39,412 nucleotides of DNA from Clostridia bacterium. GTDB lineage: Bacteria > Bacillota > Clostridia > Christensenellales > Aristaeellaceae. Shown piece after piece: positions 1 to 7,647 of the stretch. The translations under genes were made by a program, and so were the position numbers. The number at the start of each line of letters is the position of its first letter. Position 1 is the first letter of the stretch. The DNA lies in NCBI GenBank assembly GCA_017427165.1, contig JAFRTK010000112.1, positions 1 through 39,412 of the forward strand, given 5' to 3'. The notes under the pieces were generated by a model. The model was not told where the DNA came from and did no database searches. It saw only the letters and a program-made list of their open reading frames with translations.

Positions 1-570
1 GAATATATGGCGTTTGAGATGTTCTTCGGCAACAGCGATATCGGTAATACCCGCTTCTACCGGCTGAAAACGGAGGGAAGCAAATGGCGCTGGATCCTGT
101 ATGACGTGGACTACGGCCTGTACAACTCGGACTTCAACAGCCCGTGGAGTTACACCAAGGCCAAGGGCATGGGCCAGAAGTACATCGACAATACCATTTT
201 CATGAAACTGCTGAGCGTACCGGATTACAAGGAGCGCTACCTGAAGAAATTCGGGGAGATTTTCCAGAAGCTGACCACAGGGGAGATGCTGACTATCCTG
301 GAAGAAACGGTTAATATGATCAAACCGGAAATGCAGAACCACTGGGCCCGGTGGGGCGAGGAAAATGACAAGATGGTCATCAGCGACGTACCAACCACCT
401 CAGACGGTGCGCTGCGCTACTGGGAAAAACGGGTGGAACGCCTGCGGAATGTCTGCCGGAAACGGCCGAACAAGCTATGGGGATTTGCCCAGGATGCTTT
501 CAACCTGACGGACGCAGAAATGATCAAATATTTCGGACCGAGACCGGAAATGCCGCCGGATGCCGTTTAA
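1..570 (+). CDS. CotH kinase family protein, C-terminal part
   Basis: This open frame enters from the left edge, so only the last 190 or so residues are visible and the true start lies outside the window. Near the left edge it has an Asn-Ser-Asp-Ile-Gly-Asn stretch followed by Phe-Tyr-Arg-Leu. A Lys-Trp-Arg-Trp and Tyr-Asp-Val-Asp-Tyr-Gly segment follows. This is the pattern of the CotH kinase-like fold, in which an Asn and an Asp pair hold the metal-ATP. CotH of Bacillus is a spore coat protein kinase; many relatives in non-spore contexts have unknown substrates. The next gene, a DUF4956 membrane protein, starts 52 bases downstream, and a VTC-type polyphosphate polymerase follows, an arrangement seen repeatedly with CotH-like proteins. 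The family call is firm; the substrate is unknown. Confidence 0.85.
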   Translation, partial: EYMAFEMFFGNSDIGNTRFYRLKTEGSKWRWILYDVDYGLYNSDFNSPWSYTKAKGMGQKYIDNTIFMKLLSVPDYKERYLKKFGEIFQKLTTGEMLTILEETVNMIKPEMQNHWARWGEENDKMVISDVPTTSDGALRYWEKRVERLRNVCRKRPNKLWGFAQDAFNLTDAEMIKYFGPRPEMPPDAV

Positions 571-621
571 ATCCCGGAATCATGCCGGATCACCGGAACA
601 TCATACAGGAGGAGACAAACC

Positions 622-1329
622 ATGTTCATTTCCACAGCCTTTGCAAGTGCCAGTTCCATCATCAAGAATGACGCGAGCCTGAGTGACTACTTCCTGAGCC
701 AGTTTGAAAACCTGACACCCTGGAAGATCATTATCGGCCTGATTATGGGCTGCATTGTCGGCCTGATCATCGCTTTTGTCTACAAGCGCTGCTACCGGGG
801 CGTTCTTTACAGCCCGACCTTTGCACTGACACTGATGATGCTGACGCTGATTACCACCCCGGTGGTCATGTGTATCAAGAGCGATATCGCGCTGAGCATG
901 GGCATGGTCGGCGCACTGAGTATTGTGCGTTTCCGGACAGCGGTGAAGGACCCGATGGATACGGCCTATATGTTCTGGGCGCTGACGATGGGTATCCTGC
1001 TGGGTGCGGAACTGTACATCCACGCACTGGTTGTCGTACTGGGCATCAGCATCATCCTGTTTGTGATGACGTTCGTACGCTTCCGGAACCCGAACAGCTA
1101 CCTGCTGGTGGTCCACTATGATGACTATGCCGAAACCGAAATTACCCAGCTGCTGCGGCGTACCGTGAAACAGCGCCGCCTGCGCAGCAAGACCGTGACG
1201 CGCGCCGGCGCTGAAATGACCGTTGAGGTCCGCCTGGACAGCAAGCAGGACCTGGTAAGCGCAGTGCTGAATATCGAGGGCGTCCATGACGCGACACTGG
1301 TCGCCTGCCAGACGGAAGCGGGGGCCTGA
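622..1329 (+). CDS. DUF4956 domain membrane protein
   Basis: This is a 235-residue integral membrane protein of the DUF4956 family. Hydrophobic segments lie at about residues 34-56, 66-88 and 115-155. Between them is the family's conserved stretch with Met-Val-Gly-Ala-Leu-Ser-Ile-Val-Arg-Phe-Arg-Thr followed by Lys-Asp-Pro near residues 95-110. The C-terminal 70 residues look soluble and cytoplasmic. The ATG is preceded by a GGAGGAG ribosome binding site at about 608-614. The biochemical role of DUF4956 is not established. It commonly sits beside VTC-domain polyphosphate polymerases and CotH-like proteins, as here, so a role as membrane partner of the polymerase is plausible. That role is inference. 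Confidence 0.88.
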   Translation: MFISTAFASASSIIKNDASLSDYFLSQFENLTPWKIIIGLIMGCIVGLIIAFVYKRCYRGVLYSPTFALTLMMLTLITTPVVMCIKSDIALSMGMVGALSIVRFRTAVKDPMDTAYMFWALTMGILLGAELYIHALVVVLGISIILFVMTFVRFRNPNSYLLVVHYDDYAETEITQLLRRTVKQRRLRSKTVTRAGAEMTVEVRLDSKQDLVSAVLNIEGVHDATLVACQTEAGA

Positions 1330-1377
1330 GCGGCCGGGCGGCATCCGGATGAATAAAAACGGAAGGGGGAAAGAACA

Positions 1378-2091
1378 ATGGCGATGAATACGCTGCCGCT
1401 TCGGCACGAGCTGAAGTACTTTATCAATGAACAGCAGTATTTTGTGCTGTCCGGCATCCTGGACGCGATTCTTTCCCGCGATCCCAACGGCGACGAATAC
1501 AACGAATACCATATTCGTTCCCTGTATTTTGATACGGCGTTCAACTCCGCACTGCTGGACAAGCTGAACGGTGTACAGAACCGCGACAAGTACCGGATCC
1601 GGATTTACAACTTCAGTGACAAGGTGATCAAGCTGGAGTGCAAAACCAAGGTCGGAAGCCTGATCTCCAAACGCAGTATCAGCATCCCGCGGCTGCTGTG
1701 TGAGCAGCTGATCGCAGGGGACCCGACCGGGCTGGAAACAACCCGCAGCGGACTGTTGAACGATGTGTACCGGGAGATGACGATCAACCTTCTGCGGCCG
1801 GTGGTGCTGGTGGATTATGTGCGGGAAGCATACCTGCATCCTGCCGAAGAGGTCCGGATTACGTTTGACAAGCAGCTGCGCACCGGGCTGTACAGCAAGG
1901 AACTGTTTGATCCCTATGTGCCGACCATCCCGCCGTTCAGCAACAACGAGATTATCCTGGAAGTGAAGTATAACCACAGCCTGCCGTCCTACATCCGGGA
2001 TATCCTGGGGACCTACTGCCAGGGTGCATGTCCCAGCGCCATCAGCAAATACACCTGGTGCAGGCGCTTTGAGGGTTTCGGGGAAGAATAA
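1378..2091 (+). CDS. VTC domain polyphosphate polymerase
   Basis: This 237-residue protein has the bacterial VTC/CYTH-like tunnel fold that makes polyphosphate from ATP in the yeast VTC complex. The expected basic and acidic tunnel residues are visible in order. They are Arg-His-Glu-Leu-Lys-Tyr near residue 10, Ile-Arg-Ser-Leu-Tyr-Phe-Asp near 45, Tyr-Arg-Ile-Arg-Ile-Tyr near 70, Leu-Glu-Cys-Lys-Thr-Lys near 83, and Ile-Leu-Glu-Val-Lys-Tyr near 192. The length matches the family's single-domain form. The start is the ATG after a purine-rich AAGGGGGAAAG site; a second ATG two codons later is possible. The gene follows DUF4956 by 48 bases and precedes a CapA-type gene by 21, so co-transcription is likely. 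That this copy polymerises phosphate is inferred from family membership. Confidence 0.88.
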   Translation: MAMNTLPLRHELKYFINEQQYFVLSGILDAILSRDPNGDEYNEYHIRSLYFDTAFNSALLDKLNGVQNRDKYRIRIYNFSDKVIKLECKTKVGSLISKRSISIPRLLCEQLIAGDPTGLETTRSGLLNDVYREMTINLLRPVVLVDYVREAYLHPAEEVRITFDKQLRTGLYSKELFDPYVPTIPPFSNNEIILEVKYNHSLPSYIRDILGTYCQGACPSAISKYTWCRRFEGFGEE

Positions 2092-2112
2092 AGACCGGAG
2101 AGAGGATGCCTG

Positions 2113-3294
2113 ATGAGACCTGGAGGAAAGACGTTCCGGCGCCTGGCGACGGTTATTTTTGCGGCAGCCTGCCTGGCCGCCGGTACCGCGAACGCGGACC
2201 GCGTAATTACGCTGTCCTTTACGGGAGACTGTACGATTGGCAGCGAAGAGGCACGGAGGACCCAGGAAGATTCGCTGCACGCGTATGCGGAACAAAACGG
2301 GTATGACTATTTTTTTGCCAATTTCCGGGAGCTTTTTGAGGCAGATGACGCCACGATCATCAACCTGGAAGGCGTACTGTCGGATACGGCCAACGGGGAA
2401 AAAACATCCAAACGCTACCGCTTCCGCGGGCCGGCAGATTTCACCGGCATCCTGAAAGCCGGATCGGTGGAAGTGGCTGGACTGGCCAATAACCATACTG
2501 CCGATTTCGGGGCCCGGGGGATGGAAAATACCAAGAAAGCCCTGGAGGACGCCGGGATCGGCTGGGCCCGGGCAATGGACTGCCATATTGTGGAAAAGGA
2601 TAGCATCCGAATCGCTGTTTTCTCGATGGACTATGCGCTCTCGAATACCATCGGCGACCGGCTCCGGAAAAAAATAACCGAGATGGAAGAATCGGGCGAG
2701 GTAAATGCAACGGTTGTCCTGTTCCATAACGGCAACGAATATGATCCGAAGCACAACAGCGTACAGGAAAGCCGGGGGAAAAGCTTCGTGGAAGCCGGTG
2801 CGGATCTGGTGGTGATGCACCATTCCCATGTGGTACAGGGCCTGCGGATCCTGGATAACCGGTCGATTTTCTATTCACTGGGGAATTTTGTTTTCGGCGG
2901 GAACCGGGAAATCAAGTCGGTGCTGTATCCGCGGGACGGAGGCCGGGAACCGACCTCGCTGTACTGCCTGGTGGTACAGGCCAAGCTCTATTTTGACGAT
3001 GACGGAAACTATACCGGGCAGCAGATGATTCTGTATCCCGGCTATACGAGCTCCGCGGCTCCGGTGAACAATTACCAGCCGCAGCGGATATCGGCGGAAC
3101 AGGCGGAACCGGTCCTGGACGCCATGCAGTATGACACCCCGGATACGATTATGCCGGCCGTCGGCGAGGACGAAACCGGATACGCCCGGCTGGTGATGCC
3201 CTTCCTTCCGTCCGGCAGGGAGAAGGACGGAAAGCGGAGCACAGACGGCTTGCCGGAAGCGCCGAAAGCATATCCGGACAGAAACAACAGATAA
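2113..3294 (+). CDS. CapA family protein, secreted
   Basis: This 393-residue protein has a basic-hydrophobic export signal in the first 30 residues, ending near Thr-Ala-Asn-Ala. A CapA/PgsA-type metallophosphoesterase-like fold follows. Diagnostic pieces are Phe-Thr-Gly-Asp-Cys-Thr near residue 36, Ile-Asn-Leu-Glu-Gly near 83, Leu-Ala-Asn-Asn-His-Thr near 122, His-Asn-Gly-Asn-Glu near 198, His-His-Ser-His-Val near 236, and a Ser-Leu-Gly-Asn-Phe-Val-Phe motif near 256. CapA proteins take part in poly-gamma-glutamate capsule synthesis or attachment, but many paralogues work on other envelope polymers. No CapB/CapC ligase is nearby, so poly-gamma-glutamate is not the obvious product. The C-terminal 50 residues are low in complexity. 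It sits in the CotH-DUF4956-VTC run. Confidence 0.85.
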   Translation: MRPGGKTFRRLATVIFAAACLAAGTANADRVITLSFTGDCTIGSEEARRTQEDSLHAYAEQNGYDYFFANFRELFEADDATIINLEGVLSDTANGEKTSKRYRFRGPADFTGILKAGSVEVAGLANNHTADFGARGMENTKKALEDAGIGWARAMDCHIVEKDSIRIAVFSMDYALSNTIGDRLRKKITEMEESGEVNATVVLFHNGNEYDPKHNSVQESRGKSFVEAGADLVVMHHSHVVQGLRILDNRSIFYSLGNFVFGGNREIKSVLYPRDGGREPTSLYCLVVQAKLYFDDDGNYTGQQMILYPGYTSSAAPVNNYQPQRISAEQAEPVLDAMQYDTPDTIMPAVGEDETGYARLVMPFLPSGREKDGKRSTDGLPEAPKAYPDRNNR

Positions 3295-3312
3295 AAAAGG
3301 AGAGGAACAGGC

Positions 3313-5199
3313 GTGGAAGCATTGATTCCGAAATGGCACAGGGAACTGGAACTGTTCAGCGCGATCAAACCGCTGCTGATCCTGGAAGGGAATATCACCG
3401 ACCAGTACCGGTATCCGGTGGACGGATCCGTCCGGCAGGATGAGATTATTCCGCTGAGCCGTTACCTGCATGCCTATTTTTCCGACCAGGGATATGATCA
3501 GGTGCTGTTCTACAGCAACCTGCTGGGCTTTATGAGCCCTTATGATCCCTCGATGCTGGAACGGTTTGCCAACCTGACGGAGACGGAGATCAAATCCGGC
3601 GCGGTCCAGGCAGAATTCAAAGGAAACGGCGCCAACACCGCACCGAATGTGATCCGCCGCGCCATGTCGCAGCAGAAAGCGGCTACGGTGACCATCATGG
3701 AGATGGCCAGCCACTATATCACCACGCCGGAGCGGATGGACCAGGCGGATGTGAACAGCTTCAATATCCTGATGCAGAGCGCGCTGAGCGCTTCCTGGGT
3801 CCGGACAACGCACGGCAAAAAGCAAAACCTGCTGATCCTGCTGGTGAACAAGCTGAATGACCTGCCCGCATGGTTCTATCTGAATAACCCGGTATGCAAG
3901 ATCCTGCAGCTGGAGGCTCCGGACCGGGAGGAACGGAAACGCATGATGACCGGGACAAACTTCGCGTCCTTCTTCTCCGGCACCGTCTACCGGCGCGACA
4001 TGCCGTACTATACGGAATACCCGGAGGACCTGGAGCGGATTAAGGAACGGTTTGTCGGCCTGACCGAGGGCATGACCTTCACGGAACTGGACGAAATGCG
4101 GATGCTGTGCAAGAAGGAAGAAACGCCGATCCGCGACCTCTGTTCCGTGGTGGACCTGTACAAGTACGGCATCAAGGAAAACCCGTGGAGTACCCTGAGC
4201 GTAAAGAGCCTGAAAACTGCGAAGGCAGACTTTGAAAAGCGGATCAAGGGTCAGGATACCGCACTGGAACGCACACTGGATGTTGTCAAGCGCGCGGTGA
4301 CCGGCATGAACGGGCTGAATTCTTCTTCCACCGGAAAACCCAAGGGCGTGCTGTTCTTTGCCGGCCCGACCGGTACCGGCAAGACTGAGACGGCCAAAGC
4401 GCTGGCGGAAAAGCTGTTCGGTGATGAGAGCACCTGCATCCGGTTTGACATGAGCGAATACGGGCAGAGCCATTCCGACCAGAAGCTGATGGGCGCACCT
4501 CCCGGATACGTCGGATATGAAGCGGGCGGCCAGCTGACCAACGCGGTGAAGAAGAACCCCTTCTGTATCCTGCTGTTCGATGAAATCGAGAAGGCGCATT
4601 CCACGATCCTGGACAAATTCCTCCAGATCCTGGAGGACGGCCGGATGACGGACGGGCAGGGGAATACGGTATACTTCTCCGAAACGATCATCATTTTCAC
4701 CAGCAACCTGGGCATCTATGTCAAGGACGCTTTCGGCAACCGTGAACCCAACGTGACCATGGACATGCCGTATTCCGAAGTGCAGGCCCGTGTCCGCAGC
4801 GCGATTGAGGATTACTTCAAGCTGGAACTGGGACGGCCGGAAATCCTGAACCGGATCGGTGAAAACATCGTGGTGTTTGACTATATCCGGAAGGAAGCGG
4901 CCGACCTGATCCTGCAGGCGCAGGTGAACAAGATCACCCGGAACCTGCGGGAACAGAAGAACATCTCGATCCGGATCGAGGACTTTGCCTACAAGAGCCT
5001 GGAGGAAGCAGCCACCTTCGACCTGTCCAACGGCGGCCGGGGAATCGGCAACCAGGTGGAGAGCCTGCTGATCAATCCGCTGAGCCGCTGGCTGTTTGAC
5101 AATGAGATTACCGGTGACGCGAAGATCGTGATCGAAGGCTTTGATACGACAGCCAACCCGCCGAGCGTGCGCTGCCGCAGGGAAGGAGAGGACGCGTAA
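3313..5199 (+). CDS. ClpB-like AAA+ ATPase with divergent N-terminal half
   Basis: This 628-residue protein starts with GTG behind an AAGGAGAGG site. The C-terminal half is a Clp/HSP100 D2-type AAA+ module. Walker A (Gly-Pro-Thr-Gly-Thr-Gly-Lys-Thr) lies at about 351-358 and an Asp-Met-Ser-Glu-Tyr motif follows. The substrate pore loop Gly-Ala-Pro-Pro-Gly-Tyr-Val-Gly-Tyr and Walker B (Leu-Phe-Asp-Glu-Ile-Glu-Lys-Ala-His, about 419-427) come next, then sensor 1 (Thr-Ser-Asn-Leu) and a C-terminal lid. The N-terminal 300 residues have no Walker A. They do contain Leu-Glu-Gly-Asn-Ile-Thr-Asp near 24 and a sensor-like Leu-Leu-Val-Asn-Lys-Leu-Asn near 176, so this half may be a decayed AAA domain. 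There is no ClpP-binding IGF-type loop that I can see, which favours an unfoldase or remodeller over a protease subunit. Its stop overlaps the start of the next gene by one base. Confidence 0.85.
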   Translation: MEALIPKWHRELELFSAIKPLLILEGNITDQYRYPVDGSVRQDEIIPLSRYLHAYFSDQGYDQVLFYSNLLGFMSPYDPSMLERFANLTETEIKSGAVQAEFKGNGANTAPNVIRRAMSQQKAATVTIMEMASHYITTPERMDQADVNSFNILMQSALSASWVRTTHGKKQNLLILLVNKLNDLPAWFYLNNPVCKILQLEAPDREERKRMMTGTNFASFFSGTVYRRDMPYYTEYPEDLERIKERFVGLTEGMTFTELDEMRMLCKKEETPIRDLCSVVDLYKYGIKENPWSTLSVKSLKTAKADFEKRIKGQDTALERTLDVVKRAVTGMNGLNSSSTGKPKGVLFFAGPTGTGKTETAKALAEKLFGDESTCIRFDMSEYGQSHSDQKLMGAPPGYVGYEAGGQLTNAVKKNPFCILLFDEIEKAHSTILDKFLQILEDGRMTDGQGNTVYFSETIIIFTSNLGIYVKDAFGNREPNVTMDMPYSEVQARVRSAIEDYFKLELGRPEILNRIGENIVVFDYIRKEAADLILQAQVNKITRNLREQKNISIRIEDFAYKSLEEAATFDLSNGGRGIGNQVESLLINPLSRWLFDNEITGDAKIVIEGFDTTANPPSVRCRREGEDA

Positions 5200-5867
5200 T
5201 GGCTGAGGAAAACAAGGGAAACAACATGTCTCCCGCTGACGCGAGCGAACTGCTGCGGCGCATGAAAGCCATCGCGTCCGACCTGTGGCGGGAACCGCCG
5301 GAAGATGTGGTGCCTGAACCGAAAAAGCAGGAAGCAAAGCCGGCCAAGGTGGTTGTCAGGAAACCGAAGATCGGTATTGACAACCTGTGGATGACAGCGG
5401 ATGAAACCATTGAATGGACGGACGCGCTGGCCCATGAATGGCCGACGGACGGCCTGACTCCCCAGAACCTGTGGGAGTTTTACCACCAGCATGCAGAAGC
5501 TGTGCTGAACGGAGACCTGACTGCCTATACGGAGGTTCTCCGCAAGGCCAACCCGCTGGGTGAGCTGATGGAATACGCACACGGGATCAGCATGCGCGCA
5601 CCGGATGCCGACCGGCTGGAAGCGATGTTTACCGGCCGGGATGAGCACATGGAAAAGAACGCGAAGCAGTACCTTTCTGCCATGGGGGTCCGGATCGCAC
5701 GGGACCTGCTGGCCTGCCTGCCGGTGAGCGAAGTCCGTGTCACCGCGTCCTGGAAGGGTGAAACCGTGATGGACGCTGTATACCGCCGGGAACAGCTGCT
5801 GCACCGGAATTTCAGTTTCCTGGACCCGGTGAAGCTGACCGAGGAATGCGGTGCGGTATTCAACTGA
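5199..5867 (+). CDS. unknown protein coupled to the ClpB-like ATPase
   Basis: This 222-residue protein is not recognised. Its ATG shares one base with the TAA of the AAA+ gene, the closest possible coupling and a sign that the two products work together. The first 70 residues are hydrophilic, with a Pro-Lys-Glu-rich stretch around 35-50, and are probably a flexible tail. The remaining 150 residues look like a mainly helical globular domain. There is no signal peptide or membrane segment, so it should be cytoplasmic. A cofactor or adaptor for the ATPase is the simplest guess; nothing in the sequence proves it. It is the last gene before the terminator. Confidence 0.8.
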   Translation: MAEENKGNNMSPADASELLRRMKAIASDLWREPPEDVVPEPKKQEAKPAKVVVRKPKIGIDNLWMTADETIEWTDALAHEWPTDGLTPQNLWEFYHQHAEAVLNGDLTAYTEVLRKANPLGELMEYAHGISMRAPDADRLEAMFTGRDEHMEKNAKQYLSAMGVRIARDLLACLPVSEVRVTASWKGETVMDAVYRREQLLHRNFSFLDPVKLTEECGAVFN

Positions 5868-5886
5868 ACAAATCTGCAGAAGCATG

Positions 5887-5924
5887 AAAAACAGGATGCC
5901 CGGAAGGACATCCTGTTTATATTG
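5887..5924. terminator. bidirectional terminator
   Basis: A perfect 10-bp stem (5889-5898 with 5909-5918) encloses a 10-base loop. A-rich sequence lies on the left and T-rich sequence on the right, so it can end transcription from both converging genes. Confidence 0.8.
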
Positions 5925-5936
5925 AAGGCCGGGATA

Positions 5937-6905
5937 TCAGTAGCCAATGGCTTCCAGGATCCGGTCGGTTACACGGGCAACCAACAGGGAAAACTCCCTG
6001 GAAACATGGGGATTTTCGAGCCCGCGGACGCAGCGGCCGAGCTGTTCGACCTCCAGGGTATAGTTGTTCCGGACGGAAACGGTTTTTGTTTCCGATACTC
6101 CGTCCCGGGTAACGGTATACGGAATATCCCCGCCCTGGTTGAATTCCACCGGGGAAACAATTGTCCCCTTCGTTCCGAATATGCGGAAACGGTCCAGCCG
6201 CCCATGCGGCAGCAGCATGCCGCAGTCCAGGGCCGCAACGGATTCATCATCATAAAGCAGCAGGGCGGAGGTAAACAGGTCGATTCCCTTCTCTGAGAAC
6301 TGGGCCGATGCACGAACGGTATCCGGCTCTTTTCCGATCATCCACATGGCCATGCTGACCGCATAGCATCCGAGGTCATACATGGCACCACCGTATGTTT
6401 CCTTCCGCAGGCGGATATCTGTATCCGGCCGGCGGCCGGTAATAAAGGCGGATTCCATATACCGGATATCACCGATTGTCCCGGCTTCCAGTTCCGATTT
6501 CACTGCTTGCACAAACGGGCTGTGAAGATAGGCAAAAGCTTCCATCAGGAAAACCCCGTTTGCTTCGGCAGCGGCAAACATCTCCTTTACCTGTGCTTCG
6601 GAAACCGCCAGGGGTTTTTCGCACAGGACATGCTTGCCGGCCTGCAGCGCACGGATTGACCAGGCACAGTGCAGGTCGTTCGGGAGGGGAATATAAACCG
6701 CCTCCACCTCGGGGTCAGCCAGCAGTTCCTCATAGCTTCCGTATGCTTTCCGGAAACCGAATGCATCCCGGAAGGCCTGTGCCTTTTCCAGGCTGCGCCC
6801 GGCAACCGCAAACAGTTCGCAGTTTTCCGCCTGCTGCATTCCGGGAATTGTTGCTCCCCGTGCGATATCCGCAGTGCCGAGAACTCCCCACCGGACCTTA
6901 TCCAT
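5937..6905 (-). CDS. Gfo/Idh/MocA family NAD(P)-dependent oxidoreductase
   Basis: This 322-residue oxidoreductase has an N-terminal Rossmann fold (Trp-Gly-Val-Leu-Gly-Thr-Ala-Asp-Ile at 6-14). The family's catalytic Glu-Lys-Pro motif is at 96-98, inside His-Val-Leu-Cys-Glu-Lys-Pro-Leu-Ala. A C-terminal alpha/beta substrate domain contains Tyr-Asp-Leu-Gly-Cys-Tyr, the usual dinucleotide-side helix. Such enzymes oxidise or reduce sugars, inositols or related polyols; the substrate cannot be read from sequence. The open frame continues far upstream, but the chosen ATG at 6905 has a GGAGG site seven bases before it and matches the family's length. It is monocistronic and convergent with the cluster to its left. 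An imperfect palindrome upstream at 6942-6961 could be an operator. Confidence 0.92.
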   Translation of the reverse strand: MDKVRWGVLGTADIARGATIPGMQQAENCELFAVAGRSLEKAQAFRDAFGFRKAYGSYEELLADPEVEAVYIPLPNDLHCAWSIRALQAGKHVLCEKPLAVSEAQVKEMFAAAEANGVFLMEAFAYLHSPFVQAVKSELEAGTIGDIRYMESAFITGRRPDTDIRLRKETYGGAMYDLGCYAVSMAMWMIGKEPDTVRASAQFSEKGIDLFTSALLLYDDESVAALDCGMLLPHGRLDRFRIFGTKGTIVSPVEFNQGGDIPYTVTRDGVSETKTVSVRNNYTLEVEQLGRCVRGLENPHVSREFSLLVARVTDRILEAIGY

Positions 6906-6941
6906 ATATACGACCTCCATCCTGTGTATCATTTTTAAACT

Positions 6942-6961
6942 GTCCGATAAAAGTATCGTAC
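6942..6961. promoter_or_regulatory. palindrome upstream of the oxidoreductase
   Basis: An inverted repeat has a CGATA/TATCG core (6945-6949 and 6954-6958) around a four-base centre. Two further matching pairs lie outside one mismatch. It sits about 40 bases before the oxidoreductase start, where an operator would lie. No convincing -35/-10 pair was found here. Confidence 0.35.
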
Positions 6962-7073
6962 ACGTTAGAGCATACTCGAAGTCAAATATCTTTTCTTCCG
7001 CTTGCCACGGCGGCGAAAACCGCATATGATACTGGCAGAAGGATATGCCCGGCTGCAGCAGGAGGGGAGGCGG

Positions 7074-7343
7074 ATGCCGGTGAGAAAACGGTATATGTTT
7101 ACCGGCAGTGTCCAGGGAGTCGGATTCCGCTGGCGCGCGAAGCAGGCTGCTTTCCTTTATGACTGCACCGGATGGGTCCGGAATGAATGGGACGGATCGG
7201 TCACAATGGAAATCCAGGGAAAGGAGCCGGATATTGAACGCGTCCTGGGTGCGGTCCGGGACGGGCGGTATATATGGATTGAAGGAATGGACGAGGAAAT
7301 CATTCCGGAAGAACCCGGAGAATACGGTTTCCGGACAGAATAA
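7074..7343 (+). CDS. acylphosphatase
   Basis: This 89-residue cytoplasmic enzyme hydrolyses acyl phosphates such as acetyl or 1,3-bisphosphoglycerate. The substrate-binding loop Val-Gln-Gly-Val-Gly-Phe-Arg provides Arg19. Gly-Trp-Val-Arg-Asn provides Asn37, followed by the usual Asp-Gly-Ser-Val. The Arg-Asn spacing of 18 residues is that of the well-studied enzymes. An earlier in-frame ATG at 7002 would add 24 residues absent from the family. The ATG at 7074 follows a GGAGGGGAGG site directly, so it was chosen. The gene runs away from the oxidoreductase and ends in a strong hairpin. Confidence 0.95.
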   Translation: MPVRKRYMFTGSVQGVGFRWRAKQAAFLYDCTGWVRNEWDGSVTMEIQGKEPDIERVLGAVRDGRYIWIEGMDEEIIPEEPGEYGFRTE

Positions 7344-7374
7344 GGCGCAGGCTGAATGCCTGCGCCTTATTACC
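7339..7374 (+). terminator. hairpin after the acylphosphatase gene
   Basis: A perfect 14-bp stem (7339-7352 with 7358-7371) has a five-base loop and overlaps the stop codon. The T tract after it is short. The minus strand carries a long T run at 7376-7388 before reaching the hairpin, which could also help end the tRNA transcript. Confidence 0.75.
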
Positions 7375-7422
7375 TGAAAAAGAAAAAACCCGGAACCCAT
7401 TGATACAACGTGCTCCAGGCGA

Positions 7423-7498
<76 letters not shown>

Positions 7499-7522
7499 AT
7501 GCTGTCTTGCGACAACGAACGA

Positions 7523-7551
7523 ATAATACCACAACAGCGGCGGTTTTGCAA
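7523..7551 (-). promoter_or_regulatory. promoter of tRNA-Thr
   Basis: On the minus strand a TTGCAA -35 box (7546-7551) is followed after 17 bases by a TATTAT -10 box (7523-7528). This places the transcript start just before the mature tRNA end at 7498. Confidence 0.65.
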
Positions 7552-7585
7552 GGGGTTTTTTCAAAGATTCTTTCTTTTTCCGGCG

Positions 7586-7614
7586 TTGACATCGGCGGGA
7601 TGAAGGCATAGTAT
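7586..7614 (+). promoter_or_regulatory. promoter of the P-type ATPase gene
   Basis: A perfect TTGACA -35 box (7586-7591), a 17-base spacer and a TAGTAT -10 box (7609-7614) lie 33 bases before the ATG of the P-type ATPase. The promoter is back to back with that of the tRNA. Confidence 0.7.
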
Positions 7615-7647
7615 GGAAAAGACAACCCATACCATGGAGGAACTCTG

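Noticed and set aside
601-2829. A 742-codon open frame on the minus strand
   Set aside because: It is antisense to DUF4956, VTC and CapA genes, which are clear families; no motif or ribosome binding site supports it.
2875-5337. An 820-codon open frame on the minus strand
   Set aside because: It is antisense to the CapA and ClpB-like genes, with no motif.
6906-7400. A longer N-terminus for the Gfo/Idh oxidoreductase
   Set aside because: The extra 165 residues overlap the acylphosphatase gene and do not fit the family; the ATG at 6905 has a good ribosome binding site.
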